Assembly: GCF_000829695.1 (NCBI RefSeq) | Contig: NZ_BBNN01000038.1 | Location: forward strand, 1 to 64,000 | Source of the DNA: Streptomyces sp. NBRC 110035 | GTDB taxonomy: Bacteria; Actinomycetota; Actinomycetes; Streptomycetales; Streptomycetaceae | Length of the DNA stretch: 64,000 nucleotides | Reading direction: 5' to 3' | Shown here: positions 34,928-43,289 of the stretch, one piece after another | Layout: the number at the start of each line of letters is the position of its first letter | How positions within the stretch are numbered: position 1 is the stretch's first letter | Made by a program: the position numbers and the translations under genes | Notes under the pieces: generated by a model | Seen by the model: only the letters and a program-made list of their open reading frames with translations | Database searches by the model: none | Told to the model about the DNA's origin: nothing

Positions 34928-35428
34928 TCATGCGCCGCCGGGAGGCCGCAGCAGGAACAGTGCCCAGACCACCTTGCCGCGTCCGCTCCGCATCGGCTGC
35001 CAGCCCCAGCCGTCGCTGAACGACTCGACCAGGAGCAGCCCGCGGCCCGACTCCGCGGAGAAGTCGTCCGCCGTGCGGGCGACGGGGCTGCCGCGGCTCG
35101 GGTCGCGCACCGCGCACACCAGCCGTCCGGTCCACCGCATCAGATGCAGCCGTACCGGAGCCCCCTGCTCCGCCAGCCGCGGCGCGCCGGTCGGCAGGCC
35201 GTGCCGCAGGGCGTTGGTGACCAGTTCGGAGACGACCAGGCACACGTCGTCGAAACGGTCCTCCGCGCTCCACTGGTCGCAGATCTTCCGGGTGAACTGC
35301 CGTGCCTCGCGCACCGCTTCGTGGCGGGCGGGGAGGGCGCAGGAGGCGGTGTCGGACACGGCCGCGGGGTCCAGCGGCGGAAGGCCCTGCCGTAACGGCT
35401 CGAGCATGGTCGATCCATTCGTCCCCAT
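34928..35428 (-). CDS. ATP-binding protein, RsbW-like (HATPase_c_2)
   Basis: 166-residue cytoplasmic protein of the GHKL ATPase type. It shows the N-box CLVVSELVTNALRHG with the Mg-binding Asn, a D-x-S/G region (CAVRDPSRGSP) and the G-box AESGRGLLLVESFSDGWG. These small kinases act as anti-sigma-like or regulatory kinases and often lie beside DUF397 and XRE genes. ATG 35428 has GGGAGTG upstream. An upstream open frame with a strong ribosome site (ATG 35580) runs into it in another frame. Confidence 0.85.
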   Translation of the reverse strand: MGTNGSTMLEPLRQGLPPLDPAAVSDTASCALPARHEAVREARQFTRKICDQWSAEDRFDDVCLVVSELVTNALRHGLPTGAPRLAEQGAPVRLHLMRWTGRLVCAVRDPSRGSPVARTADDFSAESGRGLLLVESFSDGWGWQPMRSGRGKVVWALFLLRPPGGA

Positions 35429-35511
35429 GCGAGGCACTCCCGGAATTCGCGGTGGTAGCGATGCGGCGGTGGTGCGAAGGCCATGGTTTCGGATGCGTAC
35501 GGCAGATGCAA

Positions 35512-35528
35512 GGGCAGATGCACGTGCA
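35512..35528 (-). promoter_or_regulatory. 17-nt motif shared with DUF397 promoter, putative XRE operator
   Basis: On the minus strand this reads TGCACGTGCATCTGCCC, identical to 34350-34366, and is followed by a second partial copy (TTGCATCTGCC). It precedes the ATP-binding protein gene at a distance similar to that in the DUF397 gene. Confidence 0.55.
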
Positions 35529-35735
35529 GCTGACCGAAATAGGCACTCCCGTACCGCTTGTTGGTCAATTTTTCCGCCATATTCACGCCCCTCCTGTCGC
35601 TTCCGTGGCGTGCTCTCCCTCTCTCCCTGCCCGAAACCTCGCCCCTGGCTCCCTTTCCGTAACCGGGCGAGTACTGCTCGGAGTGTTTTAGTGGCAGACT
35701 TCGGCCCCTGACAGACGTTGGGGAGGCTGGCGAAC

Positions 35736-36596
35736 GTGAGCGCGGGAGAGCCGGGATCGGTGGTGCGGCGCATGCTGCTCGGATCACAACTCAGGCGACT
35801 GCGTGAGGCTCGGGGGATCACGCGCGAGGCGGCGGGCTATTCGATCCGCGCCTCGGAATCGAAGATCAGCCGGATGGAGTTGGGCCGGGTGAGCTTCAAG
35901 ACCAGGGACGTCGAGGACCTGCTGACGCTGTACGGCATCGCGGACGAGCAGGAGCGCACCTCACTGCTCTCCCTGGCCAGAGAGGCCAATGTCGCGGGCT
36001 GGTGGCACAGTTACTCGGACGTGCTGCCCAGCTGGTTCCCCACCTACGTGGGTCTGGAGGGCGCGGCCGCACTCATCAGGGCGTACGAGGTGCAGTTCGT
36101 GCACGGCCTGCTGCAGACCGAGGAGTACGCGCGTGCGGTGGTCCGGCGCGGCATGGCCGGCGCGAGCGAGGCCGACGTCGAACGCCGGGTGGCGCTGCGC
36201 CTGGAGCGGCAGAAGTACCTGGTCTCCGAGAGCGCCCCCGAGTTCCACGTCGTGCTCGACGAGGCCGCGCTGCGCCGGCCGTACGGCGACCGCGAGGTGA
36301 TGCGGGGGCAGTTCCAGCATCTGATCGAGATCTCCGAGCGGCCCAACATCCGGCTGCAGGTCATGCCGTTCGGGTTCGGCGGCCATTCCGGTGAGTCCGG
36401 CGCGTTCACCATCCTCGGCTTCCCCGAGTCCGACCTGTCGGACGTCGTGTACATGGAGCAGCTGACGAGCGCGCTGTACCTCGACAAGTCCGAGGACGTG
36501 GCCCAGTACGAGAAGGCGCTCAAGGAGCTCCAGCAGGACAGCCCGGGGCCTTCGGAGAGCCGGGACCTTCTGCGGGGTCTCCGCCAACTCTCCTGA
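35736..36596 (+). CDS. XRE-family regulator with DUF5753 (WhiJ-like)
   Basis: 286-residue DNA-binding protein. An N-terminal HTH (residues ~10-65: LGSQLRRLREARGITREAAGY...SESKISRMELGR) is followed by the DUF5753 sensor-like domain (VQFVHGLLQTEEYARAVVR, FHVVLDEAALRRPYGD, NIRLQVMPFGFGGHSGESGAFTILGF, VVYMEQLTSALYLD). GTG 35736 is preceded by GGGGAGG with 9-base spacing. Together with the DUF397 and ATP-binding genes it forms a standard Streptomyces trio linked to development in studied cases. The 17-nt motif upstream of both partner genes is a likely binding site. Confidence 0.9.
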   Translation: MSAGEPGSVVRRMLLGSQLRRLREARGITREAAGYSIRASESKISRMELGRVSFKTRDVEDLLTLYGIADEQERTSLLSLAREANVAGWWHSYSDVLPSWFPTYVGLEGAAALIRAYEVQFVHGLLQTEEYARAVVRRGMAGASEADVERRVALRLERQKYLVSESAPEFHVVLDEAALRRPYGDREVMRGQFQHLIEISERPNIRLQVMPFGFGGHSGESGAFTILGFPESDLSDVVYMEQLTSALYLDKSEDVAQYEKALKELQQDSPGPSESRDLLRGLRQLS

Positions 36597-36725
36597 AACA
36601 TCAGTACGATGACGCTCGATCAGGCCGCGCGGACCGGACGGACACCGGCCCGTGCGGCCGGACCGTGAGGCCGATGCGGGGCGGGCCCGCCTCGGCGGCG
36701 AGGGATTGAGGGGTTGAGGGATCAC

Positions 36726-38186
36726 ATGTCGTCGTATTTCACCGACCTGGCCCAGCAGTACATCGACGGTGAGTGGCGTCCGGGCACCGGCTCCTGGGAC
36801 ATCATCGACTTCAACCCGTACGACGACGAGAAACTGGCGTCGATCACGACGGCCACCGTCGACGAGGTCGACGAGGCCTACCGGGCGGCGGCCCGCGCGC
36901 AGGAGCAGTGGGCGGCGACCAACCCGTACGCCCGCCGCGCGGTGCTCGAGAAGGCGCTCGCGCTGGTCGAGGAGCGCGAGGAGGAGATCACCGGGGCGAT
37001 CATCGCCGAACTCGGCGGCACGCGTCTGAAGGCCGCCTTCGAGCTCCACCTCGCCAAGGAGTTCCTCCGCGAGTCGGTGCACCTGGCGCTGCGCCCCGAG
37101 GGGCGGATCATCCCCTCGCCGGTGGACGGCAAGGAGAACCGCGTCTACCGCGTGCCCGTCGGTGTCGTCGGCGTGGTCAGCCCGTTCAACTTCCCGTTCC
37201 TGCTGTCGCTGAAGTCGGTCGCCCCGGCCCTCGCGCTCGGCAACGGCGTGGTGCTCAAGCCGCACCAGAACACCCCGATCGTCGGCGGGGCGCTGATCGC
37301 GAAGATCTTCGAGGACGCGGGCCTGCCGGGCGGTCTGCTGAACGTCGTCATCACGGACATCGCGGAGATCGGCGACGCCTTCCTCGAGCACCCGGTCCCG
37401 AAGGTCATCTCCTTCACCGGCTCCGACGCGGTCGGCCGTCACGTGGCCACCGTCTGCGCCCGCCTCTTCAAGCGCTCGGTCCTCGAACTCGGCGGCAACA
37501 GCGCGCTGGTGGTCCTCGACGACGCCGACATCGACTACGCGGTCGACGCGGCCGTGTTCAGCCGGTACGTCCACCAGGGCCAGGTCTGCATGGCCGCCAA
37601 CCGGGTGCTGGTGGACCGCTCGGTGGCCGACGAGTTCACCGAGAAGTTCGTCGCCAAGGTCACGTCCCTCAAGGCCGGCGACCCGCGCGACCCCGGGACG
37701 GTCATCGGCCCGGTGATCAACTCCCAGCAGGCGGACGCGCTGGCCGGTGTCGTCGAGCAGGCGCTCGCCGAGGGCGCGACCGCCCTGGTACACGGCACCC
37801 GGACCGACAACCTGGTCGAGCCGTCCGTGCTCACCGGCCTCCCCGCCGACTCCGCCCTGCTGCGGCAGGAGGTCTTCGGACCGGTCGCCTTCCTGGTCCC
37901 GTTCGACGGCGAGGAGGAGGCCGTACGCCTCGTCAACGACACCCCGTACGGCCTGAGCGGCGCCGTGCACACCGGGGACGTCGAGCGCGGGGTGAACTTC
38001 GCCAAGCGGATCGACACCGGCATGTTCCACGTGAACGACGGCACCGTGCACGACGAGCCGATCGTCCCCTTCGGCGGCGAGAAGAACTCCGGCAGCGGCC
38101 GGCTGAACGGCGAGGCGATGCTGGACGCCTTCACCACGGTCAAGTGGATCTCGGTGCAGCACGGCCGCAGCGGGTTCCCCTTCTGA
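36726..38186 (+). CDS. Aldehyde dehydrogenase (benzaldehyde/vanillin type)
   Basis: 486-residue NAD(P)-dependent aldehyde dehydrogenase that oxidises aldehydes to acids. The active-site Cys is C288 in GQVCMAANRVLV and the general-base Glu is E254 in VLELGGNSALVVL. The cofactor-binding FTGSDAVGRHV and the start of the domain VVSPFNFPFLLSLKSVAPAL are clear; the C-terminus has NDTPYGLSGAVHTGD and FGGEKNSGSGR. Length is standard. The sequence style resembles aromatic aldehyde dehydrogenases; the substrate is not certain. ATG 36726 has GAGGG upstream. Confidence 0.9.
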   Translation: MSSYFTDLAQQYIDGEWRPGTGSWDIIDFNPYDDEKLASITTATVDEVDEAYRAAARAQEQWAATNPYARRAVLEKALALVEEREEEITGAIIAELGGTRLKAAFELHLAKEFLRESVHLALRPEGRIIPSPVDGKENRVYRVPVGVVGVVSPFNFPFLLSLKSVAPALALGNGVVLKPHQNTPIVGGALIAKIFEDAGLPGGLLNVVITDIAEIGDAFLEHPVPKVISFTGSDAVGRHVATVCARLFKRSVLELGGNSALVVLDDADIDYAVDAAVFSRYVHQGQVCMAANRVLVDRSVADEFTEKFVAKVTSLKAGDPRDPGTVIGPVINSQQADALAGVVEQALAEGATALVHGTRTDNLVEPSVLTGLPADSALLRQEVFGPVAFLVPFDGEEEAVRLVNDTPYGLSGAVHTGDVERGVNFAKRIDTGMFHVNDGTVHDEPIVPFGGEKNSGSGRLNGEAMLDAFTTVKWISVQHGRSGFPF

Positions 38187-38221
38187 TCCGCCCCTTCCCG
38201 TTCCAGCCCGCCCCTCCACCC

Positions 38222-38258
38222 CGGGCCCTTGCGGACAGCACCTGTCCGCAAGGGCCCG
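38222..38258. promoter_or_regulatory. Perfect 17-bp-arm palindrome, TetR-type operator or terminator
   Basis: Left arm 38222-38238 and right arm 38242-38258 are perfectly complementary around CAC, with the core TTGCGGACAG / CTGTCCGCAA. The lack of a T-run and the position 60 bases before the DinB start favour an operator; the position after the aldehyde dehydrogenase also allows a terminator. Confidence 0.55.
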
Positions 38259-38318
38259 TAGCGTCGTCGGTGTCAGGCCAACCGGGGTGAAAGCCCTCAC
38301 CGACGAAAGGCGGCCGTC

Positions 38319-38867
38319 ATGGTCACTCACGTTCCCGCGGAGACCCCGGGCGACGAGCGCGGGGCGCTGCTGGCGTTCATCGAGGAGCAGCGCGGGGGCA
38401 TCCGCCGGTCGGTACTCGGCCTCACCGACGAGCAGGCCACGTCGCGGCCCAGCGCCGGCGAGCTGTCCCTGGCCGGGCTGCTCAAGCACGTCGCCGAGAT
38501 CGAGCAGGGCTGGATCGCCCGTGCCAAGGGCGAGCCGCCGGCCGTCCACCGGGACGAGTCGAACTGGCACGAGTGCTTCCGGCTGGTCGGCGACGAAACG
38601 GTGGAGTCCTACCTCGCGTACTACGAGAAGGTGGCCGCCGGGACGGAGTCGTTCATCCGCGCGGTGCCCAGCCTCGACGACACCTTCCTGATGGCGAGGA
38701 CGTCCTGGAACCCGAAGGACGAGTGGCTCTCGATGCGCTGGCTGTGTCTCCATCTGATCCGGGAGACCGCCCGGCACGCCGGCCACGCCGACATCGTCCG
38801 CGAGTCCCTGGACGGCGCCACCGCGTTCGAGCTGGTCGCGAAGGAGCAGGGCAGCTCCTGGGAGTGA
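38319..38867 (+). CDS. DinB family protein (DUF664)
   Basis: 182-residue DinB/YfiT-like four-helix protein. It has the typical start (ERGALLAFIEEQRGGIRRSVLGLTDEQA), LAGLLKHVAEIEQGW with the first metal-ligand His, and SMRWLCLHLIRETARHAGHADIVRE with the later His residues. This family includes thiol-dependent transferases (mycothiol or bacillithiol S-transferases) and many members with no known reaction. ATG 38319 follows AAAGG. The PadR regulator starts 25 bases downstream and may be co-transcribed. Confidence 0.88.
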   Translation: MVTHVPAETPGDERGALLAFIEEQRGGIRRSVLGLTDEQATSRPSAGELSLAGLLKHVAEIEQGWIARAKGEPPAVHRDESNWHECFRLVGDETVESYLAYYEKVAAGTESFIRAVPSLDDTFLMARTSWNPKDEWLSMRWLCLHLIRETARHAGHADIVRESLDGATAFELVAKEQGSSWE

Positions 38868-38892
38868 CCGCCCGCGGCCTACGCTGGGGCCC

Positions 38893-39534
38893 ATGTCAGC
38901 GATCCGTCTCCTGGTGCTCGGCGCGGTGCGCCAGCACGGGCGGGCCCACGGCTACCAGGTGCGCAACGACCTGGAGTACTGGGGCGCGCACGAGTGGTCC
39001 AACGCCAAGCCCGGTTCGATCTACCACGCCCTGAAACAGATGGCGAAGCAGGGGCTGCTGCACGCGCACGAGACCGCGCCCTCGACGGCCGGCGGCCCGC
39101 CGCGCACCGAGTACGAGATCACCCCGGCGGGCGACGAGGAGTACTTCACACTGCTGCGCGAGGCCCTCGTCGCCTACGACCAGAAGACGGACGTGAAGTC
39201 GGCGGCCCTCGGCTTCGTCGTCGACCTGCCCCGGCAGGAGGCGACGGCGCTGCTCAAGGAGCGGATCCGGCGGATCGAGGAGTGGCGGGCCGCGGTCACC
39301 GAGCACTACGTGCCCGAGGGCGGTCCCGAACTGCTGGGCCACATCGGCGAGATCATGAACCTGTGGATGCACACGGCCGACGCCGAGGCCGAGTGGACCA
39401 GGGGCCTGGTCGGACGGATCGAAGCGGGCTCCTACACCTTCGCGGGGGAGGGCGAGCCGTTCGTCGGCATCCTGGCCGAGGACCAGGAGAACCCGTACGC
39501 GACGGGGGAGCGCCACCCGGGGGGCGACCGCTGA
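38893..39534 (+). CDS. PadR-family transcriptional regulator
   Basis: 213-residue repressor. The N-terminal winged helix is typical of PadR (RLLVLGAVRQHGRAHGYQVRNDL, SIYHALKQMAKQGLLHAHE, RTEYEITPAGDEEY), followed by a long C-terminal dimerisation domain (ATALLKERIRRIEEWRAAV). It is directly upstream of a drug-type ABC exporter, and two near-palindromic sites lie in that exporter's promoter. The expected role is repression of the exporter until a ligand binds. ATG 38893. Confidence 0.9.
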   Translation: MSAIRLLVLGAVRQHGRAHGYQVRNDLEYWGAHEWSNAKPGSIYHALKQMAKQGLLHAHETAPSTAGGPPRTEYEITPAGDEEYFTLLREALVAYDQKTDVKSAALGFVVDLPRQEATALLKERIRRIEEWRAAVTEHYVPEGGPELLGHIGEIMNLWMHTADAEAEWTRGLVGRIEAGSYTFAGEGEPFVGILAEDQENPYATGERHPGGDR

Positions 39535-39574
39535 GGCGTCCGCGCGCCGGTCACCGGTCACCCCTCACGCGTTA

Positions 39575-39633
39575 ATCAAGTTTGACCCATGGCCTTCCCC
39601 GGCTTACCGTGGCACCTGTAGTCAACTTTGACT
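39575..39633 (+). promoter_or_regulatory. Promoter and paired operator sites of the ABC exporter
   Basis: A candidate -35 TTGACC (39582-39587) and -10 TACCGT (39605-39610) are 17 bases apart. ATCAAGTTTGAC (39575-39586) overlaps the -35 and the palindrome AGTCAACTTTGACT (39620-39633) lies after the -10. The two sites resemble each other, as expected for a repressor such as the PadR protein encoded just upstream. Confidence 0.6.
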
Positions 39634-39651
39634 AGCAAGGGGGTCGTTCCC

Positions 39652-40674
39652 ATGACCGACGCGGTGATCACCGTCGAGGACGCACGGAAGACGTACGGCG
39701 CGACGCGAGGCGGCGGGGGCGGCGGGCCCGCGCTGGCCGGCCTCGACCTCACGGTCGCGCGCGGCACGGTGCACGCGGTGCTCGGCCCGAACGGCGCGGG
39801 CAAGACCACCCTGGTCCGCGTCCTGGCCACGCTGCTGCGGCCCGACGCGGGCCGGATCGAGGTCGCGGGCCACGACGTGGTGCGCGAGGCGTACGCCGTG
39901 CGCCTGCGCATCGGCCTCCTGGGCCAGCACGCGGCACTCGACGAGGAACTCGGCGGCCGGCAGAACCTCGAACTGTTCGGCCGCCTGCACCACCTGGGGA
40001 CGCGACGGGCACGCGCGCGTGCCGAGGAACTCCTGGCGCGCTTCGGCCTCGCCGACACCGGCCGCAAGCCGGTACGGCAGTACAGCGGGGGCATGCGCCG
40101 CCGCCTGGACCTCGCCGCCTCCCTGATCACCGAGCCGGAGGTGCTCTTCCTGGACGAACCGACCACCGGCCTCGACCCCCGCGGCCGCGCGGAGGTGTGG
40201 GCCTCGGTGCGCTCCCTGGTCGGCGGCGGCACGACGGTCCTGCTCACCACCCAGTACCTGGAGGAGGCCGACCAGCTCGCCGACCGCATCTCCGTGGTGG
40301 ACGCCGGCCGGGTCGTCGCCGACGGCACGGCGGACGACCTCAAGGCGGCCACCGGCGGCGACCGCATCGACGTCGTCCTGCGCGACGCCGGGCAGCTGGG
40401 CGCGGCCGTCGCCCTGCTGCCCGTACCGAAGGAAGAGATCACCGTGGACACCGACCGCAGGCTGCTCAGCGCCCCGGTCACCGACCGCATGGCGGCCCTG
40501 GCCGGGGTCGTCCGCGCGCTGGAGGAGGCCGGCGTCGAGGCCGAGGACGTCGCCCTGCGCAGGCCCACGCTCGACGAGGTGTTCCTGCGGCTCACCGCGA
40601 CCGGAGACGACCGGGCCGGTGACGACCGGGCCGGCGAACTCGTAGGACGCACCCGAGGAGGCAGGTCCGCATGA
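39652..40674 (+). CDS. ABC exporter ATP-binding subunit (DrrA type)
   Basis: 340-residue nucleotide-binding subunit of a drug or antibiotic exporter. Walker A is GPNGAGKTT, the signature is YSGGMRRRLDLAASL and Walker B is EVLFLDEPTTGLDP, followed by the TTQYLEEADQLADRI switch region. The C-terminal ~100 residues are the DrrA-type accessory domain. A Gly-rich insertion (GGGGGG) sits near the N-terminus. ATG 39652 has AAGGGGG upstream. Its stop overlaps the permease start by 4 bases. Confidence 0.9.
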   Translation: MTDAVITVEDARKTYGATRGGGGGGPALAGLDLTVARGTVHAVLGPNGAGKTTLVRVLATLLRPDAGRIEVAGHDVVREAYAVRLRIGLLGQHAALDEELGGRQNLELFGRLHHLGTRRARARAEELLARFGLADTGRKPVRQYSGGMRRRLDLAASLITEPEVLFLDEPTTGLDPRGRAEVWASVRSLVGGGTTVLLTTQYLEEADQLADRISVVDAGRVVADGTADDLKAATGGDRIDVVLRDAGQLGAAVALLPVPKEEITVDTDRRLLSAPVTDRMAALAGVVRALEEAGVEAEDVALRRPTLDEVFLRLTATGDDRAGDDRAGELVGRTRGGRSA

Positions 40675-41492
40675 CCACCCACGCGCCGCTCACACACCCG
40701 ACGGCCGCCCGCGCGCGGACCGGCCGCGTACGGACCGCGCACGCCCTGACCGACTCCTGGACCATGACCCGCCGTGAGCTCTCCCGCTGGCGGCGGCAGC
40801 CGGTCGCGGCGGTGGTCGGCCTGGTCTTCCCTGTGATGCTGCTGCTGATGTTCGGCTACCTGGTCGGTGGCGGCCGGGGAGTGAGCGGCGACTACCTCGA
40901 CTACCTGGTCCCCGGCATGCTCGCGCTCACCATGGCCTTCGGCCTGGAGGGCACCATGGTCGCCGTCACCCGGGACCTCGACAAGGGCGTCATCGACCGC
41001 TTCCGCTCCATGCCCATGGCGAACGGCGCGGTCCTGGTGGGCCGTTCCGCGGCGGACATGCTCCAGTCGGCGCTCGGCCTCACGGTGCTCCTGGCCGTCG
41101 CCGCCGCGCTCGGCTGGCGCAGCGGCGGCGGCCCGGCCGGTTTCCTGGGCGCCGTGGGGCTGCTCCTGCTGTTCCGCTTCGCCATGCTGTGGATCGGCAT
41201 CCACCTGGCGCTGGTGGCGGGGAAGCCCGAACTGGTGCAGGCGGTGCAGATCCTGGTCTGGCCGGTCGGCTTCCTGTCCACCGCCTTCGCCGCGCCCGAG
41301 TCCATGCCGGACTGGCTCGGCACGGCCGTCCAGTGGAACCCGCTCTCGCAGACGGCCACGGCCGTCCGCGACCTCTTCGGCAGCCCCGGCGGGGAGCCGG
41401 GGCACGTGGGGGCCGCCGTCGCCTGGCCGCTGGCCCTGCTCGCGGTGTTCTTCCCGCTGGCGGTACGCAGGTTCGCGCGGCTCAGCCGCTAG
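40671..41492 (+). CDS. ABC exporter permease (DrrB / ABC-2 type)
   Basis: 273-residue integral membrane protein with about six membrane segments (first at AAVVGLVFPVMLLLMFGYLVGG, later GFLGAVGLLLLFRFAMLWIG and PLALLAVFFPLAV) and the ABC-2 family feature YLVPGMLALTMAFGLEG. It pairs with the ATP-binding subunit, forming a homodimeric pore. The ATGA overlap shows coupled translation. Exported substrate unknown. Confidence 0.88.
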   Translation: MTTHAPLTHPTAARARTGRVRTAHALTDSWTMTRRELSRWRRQPVAAVVGLVFPVMLLLMFGYLVGGGRGVSGDYLDYLVPGMLALTMAFGLEGTMVAVTRDLDKGVIDRFRSMPMANGAVLVGRSAADMLQSALGLTVLLAVAAALGWRSGGGPAGFLGAVGLLLLFRFAMLWIGIHLALVAGKPELVQAVQILVWPVGFLSTAFAAPESMPDWLGTAVQWNPLSQTATAVRDLFGSPGGEPGHVGAAVAWPLALLAVFFPLAVRRFARLSR

Positions 41493-41509
41493 CGGGCCCC
41501 GCGGCCCGC

Positions 41510-42919
41510 TCAGTGATGGAACCCGGTGGCCGCGTTCCTGTCCTCGGTCAGGGGACGCGGCTGCCGGCGCAGGTCCGGGAGGAGCCGGGTCAGGTCCTCG
41601 GCGAACAGGTCGGCGAGGTCCTCGGAGAAGCCGTTGCGGCACACCACCCGCAGCACCGACAGGTCCTGGCGGTTCGCCGGGAAGGTGTACGCGGGCACCA
41701 GCCAGCCGTTCTCCCGCATCCGCCGGGACACGTCGAAGACGTCGAACGCCGTCACCCCGGGCGCGGTCGTGAACGCGAACACCGGCAGCTCGTCGCCCCG
41801 GGTCAGCAGCCGGAAGTCGTCGGTCTCCCCGATCCGTCCGGCGAGCCCGCGCGCCACGTCGCGCGCGGCCTGCTGCACCGCGCGGTATCCGTCGCGGCCC
41901 AGCCGCAGGAAGGTGTAGTACTGCGCCACCACCTGGGCGCCCGGACGGGAGAAGTTCAGGGCGAACGTCGGCATGTCGCCGCCCAGGTAGTTCACCCGGA
42001 AGACCAGTTCCTCGGGCAGGGCGTCCGCGTCCCGCCACAGTGCCCAGCCGACGCCCGGGTAGACCAGCCCGTACTTGTGCCCCGAGGTGTTGATCGACGT
42101 CACGCGCGGGAGGCGGAAGTCCCACACCAGGTCGTCGTCGAGGAAGGGCGCGATCATCGCGCCGGACGCCCCGTCGACGTGCACCGGGACGTCGAGGCCG
42201 GTGCGCTCCTGGAGCCCGTCGAGCGCCGCGCACAGGTCCGCGACCGGCTCGTAGGACCCGTCGAAGGTGGAGCCCATGACGCCGACGACGCCGATGGTGT
42301 TCTCGTCGCACATCGCTGCGGCGGCCCGCGCGTCGAGATGGAACCGGTCGCCCTCCATGGGCACCTGACGGGCCTCCACCTCCCAGAAGGTGCAGAACTT
42401 CTCCCAGCAGACCTGGACGTTGACGCCCATCACGAGGTTCGGCCGGGCGTCCCTCGACGGGTACCGGTCGCCGTTGCGCCGCGCCCAGCGACGCTTGAGC
42501 GCCATCCCGGCGAGCATGCACGCCTCGCTCGACCCGGTCGTCGAACACCCCACGGCCACCGACGGGTCGGGCGCGTGCCACAGGTCCGCGAGCATCGACA
42601 CACAGCGCCGCTCCAGCTCGGCGGTGCGCGGGTACTCGTCCTTGTCGATCATGTTCTTGTCCCGGCACTCCGCCATCAGCAGGCCGGCCTCCGGCTCCAT
42701 CCAGGTGGTGACGAAGGTGGCCAGGTTCAGCCGTGCGTTGCCGTCCAGCATCAGCTCGTCGTGCACCAGCTGATACGCCGTCGCGGGCGCCATCGGCGCG
42801 TCGGGCAGCCGGTGCTTGGGCGGCGCCTCGGTCATGTCCCCGAGGGGGTTGGCCGGGCCCAGGAAGGGGTTGACGGACAGGGGGCGCTCATCGCGCCGGG
42901 GAACATCGTGCAACGGCAT
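41510..42919 (-). CDS. gadB: Glutamate decarboxylase
   Basis: 469-residue PLP enzyme that converts glutamate to GABA and CO2, consuming a proton. The PLP-binding lysine is K282 in TSINTSGHKYGLVYPG; the upstream VGCSTTGSSEACMLAGMALKRRW and DVPVHVDGASGAMIAPF are the cofactor and substrate regions of the family. Length is close to E. coli GadB. ATG 42919 has GGAGG 5 bases upstream; a longer open frame to 43231 is low-complexity. No antiporter (gadC) is adjacent, so it may serve GABA metabolism rather than acid resistance. Confidence 0.92.
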   Translation of the reverse strand: MPLHDVPRRDERPLSVNPFLGPANPLGDMTEAPPKHRLPDAPMAPATAYQLVHDELMLDGNARLNLATFVTTWMEPEAGLLMAECRDKNMIDKDEYPRTAELERRCVSMLADLWHAPDPSVAVGCSTTGSSEACMLAGMALKRRWARRNGDRYPSRDARPNLVMGVNVQVCWEKFCTFWEVEARQVPMEGDRFHLDARAAAAMCDENTIGVVGVMGSTFDGSYEPVADLCAALDGLQERTGLDVPVHVDGASGAMIAPFLDDDLVWDFRLPRVTSINTSGHKYGLVYPGVGWALWRDADALPEELVFRVNYLGGDMPTFALNFSRPGAQVVAQYYTFLRLGRDGYRAVQQAARDVARGLAGRIGETDDFRLLTRGDELPVFAFTTAPGVTAFDVFDVSRRMRENGWLVPAYTFPANRQDLSVLRVVCRNGFSEDLADLFAEDLTRLLPDLRRQPRPLTEDRNAATGFHH

Positions 42920-43225
42920 GGATGCCTCCGGGGGGCGTAGGGAGGGTCGGGGATCCGGAGATCCGGGGATTCGTGCGGGAGGCCGTGCGGGCGGGGGCGC
43001 GGGAGGAAGGGAGCACGAAGTGCCTGCCGCCCCCACGACCGGCGCGGGGGCGGCGGACGGCGGCAGGGCGCGTGCCCGGGGCGCCGGAGCGGCGGAGGGC
43101 GCCTGCCGTGCGCTGTCCTGGACCACGCGCACACGATAGACGGACCAATGGTGTGAAGCCGTGCGAAACGATCGGTGTGGAGAGGGCTGCGTGAACGGTC
43201 GGGGTGAGCGTTCGGGGAAACCGGC
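42920..43225. other. Divergent spacer between gadB and tipA
   Basis: About 300 bases, very G-rich on the plus strand near gadB, without a believable gene. The tipA promoter begins at its right end. Confidence 0.45.
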
Positions 43226-43256
43226 TTGCACCTCACGTGGCGTGAGGACTCAGGGT
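43226..43256 (+). promoter_or_regulatory. tipA promoter with TipA operator
   Basis: A -35 TTGCAC (43226-43231) and -10 CAGGGT (43251-43256) are separated by 19 bases, the long spacing typical of MerR-activated promoters. Between them lies CCTCACG-TGG-CGTGAGG (43231-43247), the inverted repeat of the known thiostrepton-inducible tipA promoter. Confidence 0.85.
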
Positions 43257-43289
43257 GGAGTGCGTACCGAGAACGAAGAGGGAGCGGAA

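Noticed and set aside
42919..43231. Extended N-terminus of glutamate decarboxylase
   Set aside because: The extension is Pro/Ala/Arg-rich low complexity; ATG 42919 has a good ribosome site and gives the normal length.
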